This document shows positions 8,790 to 16,357 of a stretch of DNA of 34,709 nucleotides, in pieces. The stretch's first letter is position 1. Every line of letters starts with the position of its first letter. The position numbers and the translations under genes were made by a program. The DNA is from Candidatus Fimousia stercorigallinarum. GTDB taxonomy: Bacteria; Bacillota; Clostridia; Lachnospirales; Lachnospiraceae. The stretch lies in contig DVKZ01000101.1 in the NCBI GenBank assembly GCA_018715775.1, positions 1-34,709 of the forward strand. Direction: 5' to 3'. The notes below the pieces were generated by a model. The model was not told the DNA's origin and ran no database searches. It saw only the letters and a list, made by a program, of their open reading frames with translations.

Positions 8790-9974
8790 TTAGTCTCTCT
8801 CTACGATTGTAGCGCAGCCCATTCCTCCACCAATACACAATGTAGCAAGACCTCTCTTAGCATCTCTTCTCTGCATTTCATGAAGTAATGTAACTAAGAT
8901 ACGGCATCCGGAAGCTCCTACAGGATGTCCAAGAGCGATTGCTCCACCGTTTACATTTACTTTGCTCATATCAAACTTCAGATCTCTTGCAACTGCTAAA
9001 GACTGAGTTGCGAAAGCTTCGTTTGCTTCTACTAAATCGATATCATCGATTGTTAAGCCTGTCTTAGCAAACACTTTATTTGTAGCAGCAACTGGTCCAA
9101 CACCCATGATCTCAGGAGCAACTCCGCCAAGAGCTCCTGCAACGTATGTAGCCATAGGAGTAACACCTAATTCTTTTGCTTTTTCTTCGCTCATAACAAC
9201 AACTGCTGCTGCACCATCGTTGATACCGGAAGCGTTACCAGCTGTAACAACACCGCCCTGTTTTCCTGAACAGCAACGTAAGTTAGCAAGACTTTCTGCT
9301 GTTGTTCCCGGACGTGGACCTTCGTCTGTATCTACGATCACTGTCTTTTTGCGCTGTTTTACTTCAACAGGTACGATTTCTTCTGCGAATTTACCAGCTT
9401 CCTGAGCTGCAACTGCTTTCTGCTGTGAGCTTGCTGCAAATGCATCTAATGCTTCACGTTTTAATCCCCACTGTTCAGCAACGTTTTCAGCTGTGATCAT
9501 CATATGGTAATTATTAAATGCATCTGTTAATGCATCATTAACCATTGTATCAACAAGTGTTCCGTTGTTCATACGGTAACCAAAACGTCCCTGCATCATA
9601 GCATATGGAGCCATGGACATATTTTCCATACCACCTGCAACAACGATGTCTGCATCTCCTGCCTGGATCATCTGAGCAGCCATATTTACACAGTTCAGAC
9701 CAGAACCACATACAACATTTACGGTTACTGCAGGAACTTCAATCGGAAGACCAGCTTTGATCGATGCCTGACGAGCAACATTCTGTCCTAAACCAGCCTG
9801 GATAACGCATCCCATATATACATGATCAACCTGATCAGCCGGTACGCCTGCTCTTTTCAGAGCTTCTTTAATGACGATTGAACCTAAAACCGGAGCTGGA
9901 GTAGTACTTAATCCACCACCCATTTTTCCGATCGCTGTACGACAAGCACCTGCAATAACTACTTTCTTTGCCAT
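8790..9974 (-). CDS. thl: Acetyl-CoA acetyltransferase (thiolase)
   Basis: It condenses two acetyl-CoA to acetoacetyl-CoA, the entry step of the butyrate pathway. It has 394 residues, as expected for the biosynthetic thiolase. The acyl-accepting Cys89 lies in [11 protein letters not shown]. The active-site His is in [19 protein letters not shown] and the C-terminal catalytic Cys in [28 protein letters not shown] precedes the ATG. It is the first gene of the operon and has its own promoter 78 bases upstream, so it is probably the control point. Redox control by Rex is suggested by the site over the -10. Confidence 0.96.
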   Translation of the reverse strand: MAKKVVIAGACRTAIGKMGGGLSTTPAPVLGSIVIKEALKRAGVPADQVDHVYMGCVIQAGLGQNVARQASIKAGLPIEVPAVTVNVVCGSGLNCVNMAAQMIQAGDADIVVAGGMENMSMAPYAMMQGRFGYRMNNGTLVDTMVNDALTDAFNNYHMMITAENVAEQWGLKREALDAFAASSQQKAVAAQEAGKFAEEIVPVEVKQRKKTVIVDTDEGPRPGTTAESLANLRCCSGKQGGVVTAGNASGINDGAAAVVVMSEEKAKELGVTPMATYVAGALGGVAPEIMGVGPVAATNKVFAKTGLTIDDIDLVEANEAFATQSLAVARDLKFDMSKVNVNGGAIALGHPVGASGCRILVTLLHEMQRRDAKRGLATLCIGGGMGCATIVERD

Positions 9975-10020
9975 AATCTGTTACCTCCATAATAAATAAT
10001 AACTATAAATTCCTCGTGGC

Positions 10021-10036
10021 CGGGAAATATTTCCCG
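10021..10036. promoter_or_regulatory. Perfect 16-bp palindrome in the thl leader, operator-like
   Basis: CGGGAAATATTTCCCG is perfectly self-complementary over 16 bp. It would lie at about +9 to +24 of the thl transcript, between promoter and ribosome binding site, a classic repressor position. I do not recognise the factor. As RNA it could also form a short hairpin. Confidence 0.6.
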
Positions 10037-10045
10037 CCTCTTGAT

Positions 10046-10063
10046 ACGTTAATATTATCACAA
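10046..10063 (-). promoter_or_regulatory. Rex-like operator overlapping the thl -10
   Basis: TTGTGATAATATTAACGT matches the Rex consensus TTGTTAANNNNTTAACAA at 10 of 14 defined positions and covers the -10 box. Rex senses NADH/NAD+ and is known to control the butyrate genes in Clostridium. The assignment here is inference. Confidence 0.5.
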
Positions 10064-10080
10064 TCAATAGCCCTTTTCAA
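10052..10080 (-). promoter_or_regulatory. Promoter of the butyrate operon
   Basis: TTGAAA and TAATAT are separated by exactly 17 bases on the minus strand. The predicted start is near 10045, about 70 bases before the thl ATG. Confidence 0.75.
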
Positions 10081-10125
10081 TGATATTTTTGCATGATAAA
10101 TTACTGACAAAAAAATCGCACCTTT

Positions 10126-10151
10126 AAAAATGGCTTAAATAAGCCATTTTT
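10126..10151. repeat. 12-bp inverted repeat upstream of the thl promoter
   Basis: The arms AAAAATGGCTTA and TAAGCCATTTTT are perfectly complementary with two bases between them. It lies about 45 bp upstream of the -35. It could be an operator or a weak bidirectional terminator. Confidence 0.5.
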
Positions 10152-10218
10152 GCCCCACTTTGTTAATCTGTTGTCAATTGTATTTTTTTATGTACAAATC
10201 AAAAAAAGGGATTTTAAG

Positions 10219-10234
10219 CGTGATAAAAGTCACA
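10219..10234. promoter_or_regulatory. CRP/FNR-like dyad upstream of thl
   Basis: The minus strand reads TGTGACTTTTATCACG, the TGTGA-N6-TCAC pattern of CRP-family regulators. It is about 175 bases upstream of the predicted thl start. The rest of 9975-10403 is very AT-rich with no credible gene. Confidence 0.35.
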
Positions 10235-10341
10235 TTTTTATGATTTTTTTCTGTGAAATATGTACGTAATCTGCAAAAAATAAATCAGAAAATATCATTT
10301 TTTTACAATTTTTTTGATAATTAAATAACAATATTTATTTT

Positions 10342-10388
10342 AAAAAAACGGGAAGCGTATAGATATTTTCTATCTATTCTGCTCCCCG
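10342..10388 (-). terminator. Terminator after ilvN
   Basis: A long imperfect hairpin (CGGGGAGC...GCTTCCCG outside, ATAGATA/TATCTAT inside) is followed on the minus strand by seven Ts. It lies just past the ilvN stop and separates the ilv operon from thl. Confidence 0.85.
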
Positions 10389-10403
10389 CTCTTTCAGATT
10401 TTA

Positions 10404-10913
10404 TTATCGTTCAATAATGGAAATGGATTCGATCGCGACTGCACCGCCCCGGACTACTTCGATGCGGCTCTTGAAGTTCTCATTAAAGTAATTAATGATG
10501 TTGGCATTCTTTCCTTCAGTATGGAAGGATTCGATCAGAACCTGATCTTTGCCGTAATCGACCACACGGAAACGGAACACCGCAGCAATCTGAAAGATCT
10601 CGTTTCTTTCTTTTTCCGAAACTCCCTTGATCTTAATGAACAGCGCTTCTTTCATACGAATCGGCACTGCCGTATAATCCATAACCTTAATGACTTCGAC
10701 ACTCCGGTTTAATTGCTTTTTGATCTGTTCAAACGTGATATCATCGCTGATCGTGGAAATCGTCATCCTGGAAATCGACGGATCTTCCGTCGAGCCGACT
10801 GTCAGCGAATCCAGATTGTAGGACTTTCCTGAAAATAATCCTGCGATCCTTGCCAGTACACCAACACGGTTTTCTACATATAAAGATATCCATCTTTTCT
10901 TAATTTCACCCAT
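10404..10913 (-). CDS. ilvN: Acetolactate synthase, small regulatory subunit
   Basis: This is the regulatory subunit that activates IlvB and gives feedback inhibition by valine. The N-terminal ACT domain is plain (RWISLYVENRVGVLARIAGL, with NLDSLTVGSTEDPSISRMTI), followed by the conserved C-terminal domain (ALFIKIKGVSEKERNEI). At 169 residues it is full length. AGGAGGATAGACAG lies before the ATG, and only 12 bases separate it from ilvB, so the two are co-transcribed as usual. Confidence 0.95.
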   Translation of the reverse strand: MGEIKKRWISLYVENRVGVLARIAGLFSGKSYNLDSLTVGSTEDPSISRMTISTISDDITFEQIKKQLNRSVEVIKVMDYTAVPIRMKEALFIKIKGVSEKERNEIFQIAAVFRFRVVDYGKDQVLIESFHTEGKNANIINYFNENFKSRIEVVRGGAVAIESISIIER

Positions 10914-10925
10914 CTGTCTATCCTC

Positions 10926-12677
10926 CTAACCCTGTAAGATCATGTCGTCCAGCGCCTTACCGCCCTGTACCATCGGAAGTACCAGAAGATCCGGATCGGT
11001 CATAAACTCAATGATCACAGGACATTTATCCTCTGCCATTGCCGATTCAAATGCCGGTCTGATCTCTTCTTTTTTACTTACGCGGATGCCTTTTGCACCG
11101 TAGCTTTCTGCAAGTTTTACAAAATCCGGTGTATATGGCGGACACTGATCACACGGTCCTTTGCAAGTGTATGAGCAGGATCTTCTCTTCTGCAGACAGG
11201 TACTTGCATAACGTTTACCATAGAACAATTCCTGGAACTGACGCACCATTCCCAGAGACTGGTTATTGAAAATACAAATAATGATCGGCGTCTCCTGCTG
11301 AACAGCCGTTGCCATTTCCTGAATGTTCATCTGTACGCCCCCGTCTCCGGTATAACAGATAACTTTCTGATCCCGATGGGACATTGCCGCGCCAATGGAA
11401 GCAGGAAGTCCAAAGCCCATCGTTCCAAGACCGCCGGATGTCAGAAGCTGACGTTTTGGATGCGTCATAGAGGTAAACTGGGTTGCCCACATCTGATGCT
11501 GTCCAACATCCGTTACCACGATCGCATCCGGCATCAGTTCATTTGCTGTTTCAATCACCGTCTGTGGATTTACGCCTTTTGGACTATCTTCCATGATCAA
11601 TGGGTGTTCGTTTTCCCATTGCTTGATCTCTTGATAAAAAGCATCTGCACTCTTGATCCTTCCATGATTCTTCGCGATTTCTACAAGTGCTTCTAATGCA
11701 ACCTTTGCATCTGCAACAACCGGAACATCAACCGTAACGTTTTTTGAAATTGCTGCAGTATCAATATCAATATGAATGATCTTCGCTTTTGGTGCAAATT
11801 TGCCCAATTTCCCTGTAATCCGATCGCTGAAACGAGTACCGATCGAGAACAATACATCGCATTCGGAAATCGCCATATTGGCCGCATATCTTCCATGCAT
11901 GCCGGCATTTCCGATAAACAGAGGATGATCTGTCGGCATAACGCCCATACCCATGATCGTCGATACAACCGGTACGCCGGTCAGTTCTGCCAGCTCTCTC
12001 ATTTCTTTATGCGCTTTCGCGATCTTTGTACCGCCGCCGATCAAAAAGAGCGGCCTTTCTGCTTTTTCCAAAATACCCATAGCTCGGTGAAGCTGTCCGA
12101 TATGTACTTTTTTCTGTGGCTTATAACCGCGAATATTAACTTCTTTCGGATACTCCGCACTTCCGAGTTCCGCCATGATATCTTTCGGAAGATCAACAAG
12201 AACAACCCCCGGCTTTCCTGTTCTCGCAATAAAGAACGCTTCTTTTATAATCCTTCCGAGATCTTCACGATTGCGGACGGTGATTACAAATTTTGCGATA
12301 TTTCTCGTACAACCCACAATATCAACTTCCTGGAACGCGTCATTACCGATCAATGGCAGATTTACCTGTCCGGTAAAACATACTAACGGCACGCTGTCAT
12401 AATTTGCTGTTGCAATTCCCGTTACCAGATTAGTCGCCCCCGGTCCGCTCGTTACGAGACAGACGCCGACTTTTCCTGTGGATCGTGCATAACCATCTGC
12501 TTCATGGATCAATCCCTGTTCATGACGCGGAAGAACAATTTCGATATTATGATCCATTTGATATAATTCATCAAAAATATCGATCGCATAACCGCCGGGA
12601 TAAGCAAACAGTGTATCAACGCCTTCTTCGATCAGCGCTTTCACAAATAATTGATTTCCTGATATTTTTTCCATCAT
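10926..12677 (-). CDS. ilvB: Acetolactate synthase, large catalytic subunit, with Cys-rich insert
   Basis: A ThDP-dependent enzyme that makes acetolactate or acetohydroxybutyrate, the first common step to Val, Leu and Ile. Motifs: YPGGYAIDIFDELY and the catalytic Glu region LPRHEQGLIHEADGYAR; the FAD domain; and the ThDP site GDGGVQMNIQEM with FNNQSLGMVRQ. The start is ATG 12677 (MMEKISGNQ), not the track start at 12734: GGAGG lies just before it and it follows the scpB stop by one base, implying coupled translation. Residues about 491-513 hold an unusual insert with five cysteines (STCLQKRRSCSYTCKGPC then DQCPP) where E. coli or Bacillus enzymes have a short loop. About 583 residues. Confidence 0.94.
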   Translation of the reverse strand: MMEKISGNQLFVKALIEEGVDTLFAYPGGYAIDIFDELYQMDHNIEIVLPRHEQGLIHEADGYARSTGKVGVCLVTSGPGATNLVTGIATANYDSVPLVCFTGQVNLPLIGNDAFQEVDIVGCTRNIAKFVITVRNREDLGRIIKEAFFIARTGKPGVVLVDLPKDIMAELGSAEYPKEVNIRGYKPQKKVHIGQLHRAMGILEKAERPLFLIGGGTKIAKAHKEMRELAELTGVPVVSTIMGMGVMPTDHPLFIGNAGMHGRYAANMAISECDVLFSIGTRFSDRITGKLGKFAPKAKIIHIDIDTAAISKNVTVDVPVVADAKVALEALVEIAKNHGRIKSADAFYQEIKQWENEHPLIMEDSPKGVNPQTVIETANELMPDAIVVTDVGQHQMWATQFTSMTHPKRQLLTSGGLGTMGFGLPASIGAAMSHRDQKVICYTGDGGVQMNIQEMATAVQQETPIIICIFNNQSLGMVRQFQELFYGKRYASTCLQKRRSCSYTCKGPCDQCPPYTPDFVKLAESYGAKGIRVSKKEEIRPAFESAMAEDKCPVIIEFMTDPDLLVLPMVQGGKALDDMILQG

Positions 12678-12678
12678 C

Positions 12679-13296
12679 TCATCCTCCAGCTCTTTCTTTT
12701 GTTCTATTATCATTTTCAGATTCTGATTCCTCACCAGATTCTAAAATAATGTTCATCTCTTCTTGTGCTTCCTGCTTAAACTCTTCGACCATCGACGGAT
12801 CGATCATCGGCAGATCGTCAATGTGTTCTACACCGAAGCACCTTAAAAATTCTTCTGTTGTCTTTAATAAGATCGGTCTTCCGACGGCATTCAGACGACC
12901 CGCTTCACAGACCAGATTATATTCGATCAGACGATTCACCGCATGATCGCACTTGACCCCTCGGATTGCTTCAATCTCCTGCTTTGTTACCGGCTGCCGG
13001 TACGCAATGATCGACAAGGTCTCCAGCATCACATCCGTGAGCCTGTATTTTTTCGGTTGTTTCACAATACGGATCAGCATATCATAATATTCCGGCTTCG
13101 TACATAACTGACAGGAATCTTCTAATTCGATCAGCCGGATTCCCCGCTCTTCTTTTTCATATTCTCTTTTCATCTCAGCAAGAAGTTCATTCAACTGCTT
13201 TTCATCCAGGTCTAGCACATTCATCAGTTGTTTTTTCTTGACTGAACCGCCCATGGAAAACAGAATTCCTTCTATCATTCCCTTTTTTCGTTCCAT
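12679..13296 (-). CDS. scpB: Segregation and condensation protein B
   Basis: ScpB is the winged-helix (kite) dimer that binds ScpA in the SMC-ScpAB condensin. The typical sequence is LSIIAYRQPVTKQEIEAIRGV followed by LVCEAGRLNAVGRPILLKTTEEFLRCFG. At 205 residues the length is normal, with an acidic C-terminal tail. It lies 6 bases after scpA. Its stop overlaps the ribosome binding region of ilvB (GGAGGATGAGATGATG), which ties its translation to amino acid synthesis genes. Confidence 0.95.
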   Translation of the reverse strand: MERKKGMIEGILFSMGGSVKKKQLMNVLDLDEKQLNELLAEMKREYEKEERGIRLIELEDSCQLCTKPEYYDMLIRIVKQPKKYRLTDVMLETLSIIAYRQPVTKQEIEAIRGVKCDHAVNRLIEYNLVCEAGRLNAVGRPILLKTTEEFLRCFGVEHIDDLPMIDPSMVEEFKQEAQEEMNIILESGEESESENDNRTKERAGG

Positions 13297-13302
13297 TGAT
13301 CC

Positions 13303-14064
13303 CTACTCCGCATTCTTTTTCTCTATCTCAATCATAATCTCTGAACCGATATCCTCCTGGGTAACGAATACGCGTCCCATCTTCATCAATTCCAAAAGTG
13401 CCAGAAACGTAACGATCACTTCCGTCTTTGTGGTTCCTTCTTCCAACAATGCCCGAAATGTCATCTTTTTCTTCTGTTTGATCCGCTTTGTAATATGCCG
13501 GATCTTATCTTCTACTTTTACCTCATCCTGCCGGATTTCTCCAAACTGGCTTCGAACCGGATCCAGTTTGTCATTCCGCCGTTTCAGGACAAATTCAAAC
13601 ACTTCTTTTAACTGTTCCAGGGTAACTCCCTGCCTTTCAATGATCTGATGAGGATCGATCGGTTCCCGGTAAGAAGCGACTTCCTCCGGCAGAGTTGGAT
13701 TTTTATACAAAGATCTGCCCGCTTCGATTTCCCGGTCTTTGAGTTCTCCGGATGCATATTTATAAATCTTATATTCCACGAGCCGCCCAACCAGTTCTTC
13801 TCTCGGATCTTCTTCCTCTCCTTCTTCATTTACCTCTTTCGGTAATAGCATCTGCGATTTGATCCTCAGCAGCGTTGCAGCCATAACAAGAAACTCGCTC
13901 ATAATATCCATATCTGCCCTTCTCATCTCATCCAGATAATCAAAATACTGTTCTGTAATAACTGCAATCGGTATATCGTATATATCAATCTTATTTTTTT
14001 CGATCAAATGCAGCAGAAGGTCAAGTGGTCCTTCAAATGCTGTTAGCTTCACTTCGATCGCCAT
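13303..14064 (-). CDS. scpA: Segregation and condensation protein A (kleisin)
   Basis: ScpA is the kleisin that bridges SMC heads. The N-terminal signature FEGPLDLLLHLIEKNKIDIYDIPI is textbook, and LLRIKSQMLLP lies in the middle. The C-terminal winged helix has VTFLALLELMKMGRVFVTQEDIGSEI. It has 253 residues, full length. It follows the phosphoesterase stop by five bases and is in tandem with scpB. Confidence 0.96.
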   Translation of the reverse strand: MAIEVKLTAFEGPLDLLLHLIEKNKIDIYDIPIAVITEQYFDYLDEMRRADMDIMSEFLVMAATLLRIKSQMLLPKEVNEEGEEEDPREELVGRLVEYKIYKYASGELKDREIEAGRSLYKNPTLPEEVASYREPIDPHQIIERQGVTLEQLKEVFEFVLKRRNDKLDPVRSQFGEIRQDEVKVEDKIRHITKRIKQKKKMTFRALLEEGTTKTEVIVTFLALLELMKMGRVFVTQEDIGSEIMIEIEKKNAE

Positions 14065-14069
14065 ATGAT

Positions 14070-14996
14070 TTACTCCATCTGTTCAATTTTTTCATCTGCT
14101 CCCTCACTGCCTTCCGATGAGGACATCCGGTATAAACGGATCACGCTTAACTCCGGCTGATTGTGTACGCGGATATGAAAGGTATGCGTACCAAGTCCCC
14201 GGCTGATGATCATCCGGGAACCGCTCTTTTCATAATATCCCGCATCGTATTCCGGAAAAATCCGAAGCTGCGGAGATATAAGTCCTCCAAAATGAGGAAT
14301 CCGGATCAAGCCGCCATGGTTATGTCCGGATAACACAAGATCTGCGCCCCAATCAGCATATTCCGGAAAATATACCGGGTTATGTGCAAGAAGGATATGG
14401 AAATTTTTTGCTTTTTTCTTACCAAGCAAAAGTTCTAAATAGGAATCATCCATCGGTTCCACAACACCTCTTTGATAATAGATTCGTCCGATCTCCAGAC
14501 CGGATAGATAGATGCTTGCCCCATTCCGTTCCAGCGTAATAGTTTTATTTTCCAGATACGTGATTCCCGCCTCTCTTAATCTTAACACATAATCGTCATA
14601 TTGTGTGCCGTAAATATACCGATAAATCTTCATTCGAAACTCATGATTGCCGTTCGCACAGATGACCGGAAACTCTTTCGCCAGTTTTATTAAAAGGGAA
14701 CTGGCAATATCCGTTGTCATGCCGGGCTTTGCAACAAACATATCACCGCCAACGAAAATATAGTCCGGGTCTTTCTCCCGGATCGCCCGTATCAGCCTTT
14801 CATTCTCTTTGCCAAAACGGGCATTGTGCAGATCAGATAAAAATACAACCTTGACACCGTTAAACTCCTCAGGAAGATTCGGCGAAAAGATATCATACGG
14901 CTCCCGTTTGATCCGGGTTCTCTCATAAGCACTGATTCCGAATATAAAAACAGGGACCATGCATGAACTTCCAATTAGTTTTGTTAGAAATTTCAT
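14070..14996 (-). CDS. Membrane-anchored metallophosphoesterase, YkuE/YaeI type
   Basis: A calcineurin-like phosphoesterase with all metal-binding motifs: DLH (Asp55, His57), GGD (Asp85), GNHE (116-119), LLAHNP and GHNHGG near residue 228. The first 23 residues (KFLTKLIGSSCMVPVFIFGI) form a membrane anchor, so the catalytic domain probably faces outward or sits at the membrane. YkuE/YaeI/LpxH-like relatives act on lipids or wall-associated substrates; the substrate here is not shown by sequence. A promoter lies just upstream and CAGGAGGGG precedes the ATG. It is the first gene of the run through scpA, scpB, ilvB and ilvN. Confidence 0.85.
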   Translation of the reverse strand: MKFLTKLIGSSCMVPVFIFGISAYERTRIKREPYDIFSPNLPEEFNGVKVVFLSDLHNARFGKENERLIRAIREKDPDYIFVGGDMFVAKPGMTTDIASSLLIKLAKEFPVICANGNHEFRMKIYRYIYGTQYDDYVLRLREAGITYLENKTITLERNGASIYLSGLEIGRIYYQRGVVEPMDDSYLELLLGKKKAKNFHILLAHNPVYFPEYADWGADLVLSGHNHGGLIRIPHFGGLISPQLRIFPEYDAGYYEKSGSRMIISRGLGTHTFHIRVHNQPELSVIRLYRMSSSEGSEGADEKIEQME

Positions 14997-15037
14997 AAAT
15001 GGCCCCTCCTGTTCTGAAATAAATAGTGTGTACTATC

Positions 15038-15066
15038 ATTGTACTAGATATAGAACAAAAAAACAA
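15038..15066 (-). promoter_or_regulatory. Promoter of the phosphoesterase-scpAB-ilvBN operon
   Basis: TTGTTT and TACAAT are 17 bases apart on the minus strand, followed by a leader of about 35 nt. There is no room for a T-box or leader peptide, so ilvBN control does not act through this leader. Confidence 0.6.
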
Positions 15067-15100
15067 GTATCGTCCGAACTTTGTCAATCCTATCCTTTTT

Positions 15101-16306
15101 CTACTGTCCTGAATGAAAATAATATCCTATTACTCGTTCTATGCTTTTTTTCAAGGTCATTTTTTTGACTGCCTCCGTTGTAACCAGTTTTACTTTTCCA
15201 ATATAATCCCCATTCAGATAATAGGTGACCCATCCTGCATCCGCACCCTTTTTCAGCGGTGCACGCAGATGTTTGCTTCTTTGAATGTTATATGTGATCT
15301 TATCAGGATCCTCCTGAGAAGTCAGGACCATCCGAAATTGTTTCTTAACTTTAATCTCTACAGTATCCTTTTCCCCTCCGGTCACTTCTACCGGTTTCAA
15401 CTCTTTTGTCAGATCCGGCGCCTCATACATCCTGCAATTGGCAAAACCATAATCCAACAGGGCTGAAGCATCGACGATCCGGTCTTTCGAACTGTTTGCT
15501 GCCATGACAACAGCGATCAATGACATACCGTTTCGTTCTGCCGTTGCACTGACACAAAATTTTGCTTTGCTGGTACTACCCGTTTTTAAACCGGTACATC
15601 CCTGATACTGTTTGATCAATTTATTCGTGTTGCTGAGCGTAAACGCGGACTCCCCTTTTTTCGTTTTATGCGTAAACTCATCCATCCAGATTCCAGAATA
15701 CTCCAGCACTTTCGGATGTTTGTTGATCAACTCTCTGGACATTAGCGCAATGTCTTTTGCTGACGTCACATGTCCGTCAGTATCCAGCCCACAGCAGTTT
15801 TTAAAAACGGTCTGTTCCATTTTGAGTTCCTTCGCTTTTTGATTCATTTGTTTTACAAATGCATCTTCGCTCCCTGCTATATATTCTGCCATTGCAACCG
15901 ATGCATCATTGCCGCTTGCGATTACGATTGATTTAATCAGCACCTCTACGCTTTGCACTTCAGAAGCCTCAAGAAATACCTGCGAACCACCCATGGAAGC
16001 CGCATGCTCGCTAACCGTTACCTCATCATCAAGATGGATTTTTCCGGCATCCAGCGCTTCAAAGATCAGCAGCAACGTCATAACTTTTGTAACACTCGCT
16101 GGCGGAAGCGCCTCTTCACTGTTTTTTTCATAAAGGATCTTTCCCGTTGATGCCTCCATAACAAGTGCTGCTTTTGCCGTAAGCTCCAAATCTGTTTGAG
16201 CACCCTCCGCTTGCGTACTTTGCGATGTCTCTGTATTGGCACAGACAGAATTGCCGGTTGTAAAAATAAATAGAAAACAAAAGATAATAATTGCGATTTT
16301 TTTCAT
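15101..16306 (-). CDS. D-alanyl-D-alanine carboxypeptidase (penicillin-binding protein, DacF/DacB type)
   Basis: A low-molecular-weight penicillin-binding protein that removes the terminal D-Ala of peptidoglycan stem peptides. Residues 1-23 are a signal peptide. The three active-site motifs are present: SVTK (nucleophile Ser71, Lys74), SGN (131-133) and KTGST (near 242). A PBP5-type C-terminal beta domain follows, and the last 25 residues (KKMTLKKSIERVIGYYF) look amphipathic, as in PBP5 membrane anchors. AGGAGCGGTCT precedes the ATG. It lies 51 bases after spoIID, which suggests a sporulation-linked role as for DacF/DacB. I see no strong terminator after it. The exact paralogue cannot be told by eye. 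Confidence 0.9.
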   Translation of the reverse strand: MKKIAIIIFCFLFIFTTGNSVCANTETSQSTQAEGAQTDLELTAKAALVMEASTGKILYEKNSEEALPPASVTKVMTLLLIFEALDAGKIHLDDEVTVSEHAASMGGSQVFLEASEVQSVEVLIKSIVIASGNDASVAMAEYIAGSEDAFVKQMNQKAKELKMEQTVFKNCCGLDTDGHVTSAKDIALMSRELINKHPKVLEYSGIWMDEFTHKTKKGESAFTLSNTNKLIKQYQGCTGLKTGSTSKAKFCVSATAERNGMSLIAVVMAANSSKDRIVDASALLDYGFANCRMYEAPDLTKELKPVEVTGGEKDTVEIKVKKQFRMVLTSQEDPDKITYNIQRSKHLRAPLKKGADAGWVTYYLNGDYIGKVKLVTTEAVKKMTLKKSIERVIGYYFHSGQ

Positions 16307-16357
16307 AGACCGCTCCTGACAAAATAATTATTATATTTTACGAACGGATGGAACTGA

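Noticed and set aside
11772-12386. Plus-strand ORF of 204 residues opposite ilvB
   Set aside because: Long antisense frame within a clear, motif-rich ilvB; no ribosome binding site and implausible composition.
12679-12740. T-box or attenuator before ilvB
   Set aside because: There is no gap: the ilvB ATG follows the scpB stop by one base.
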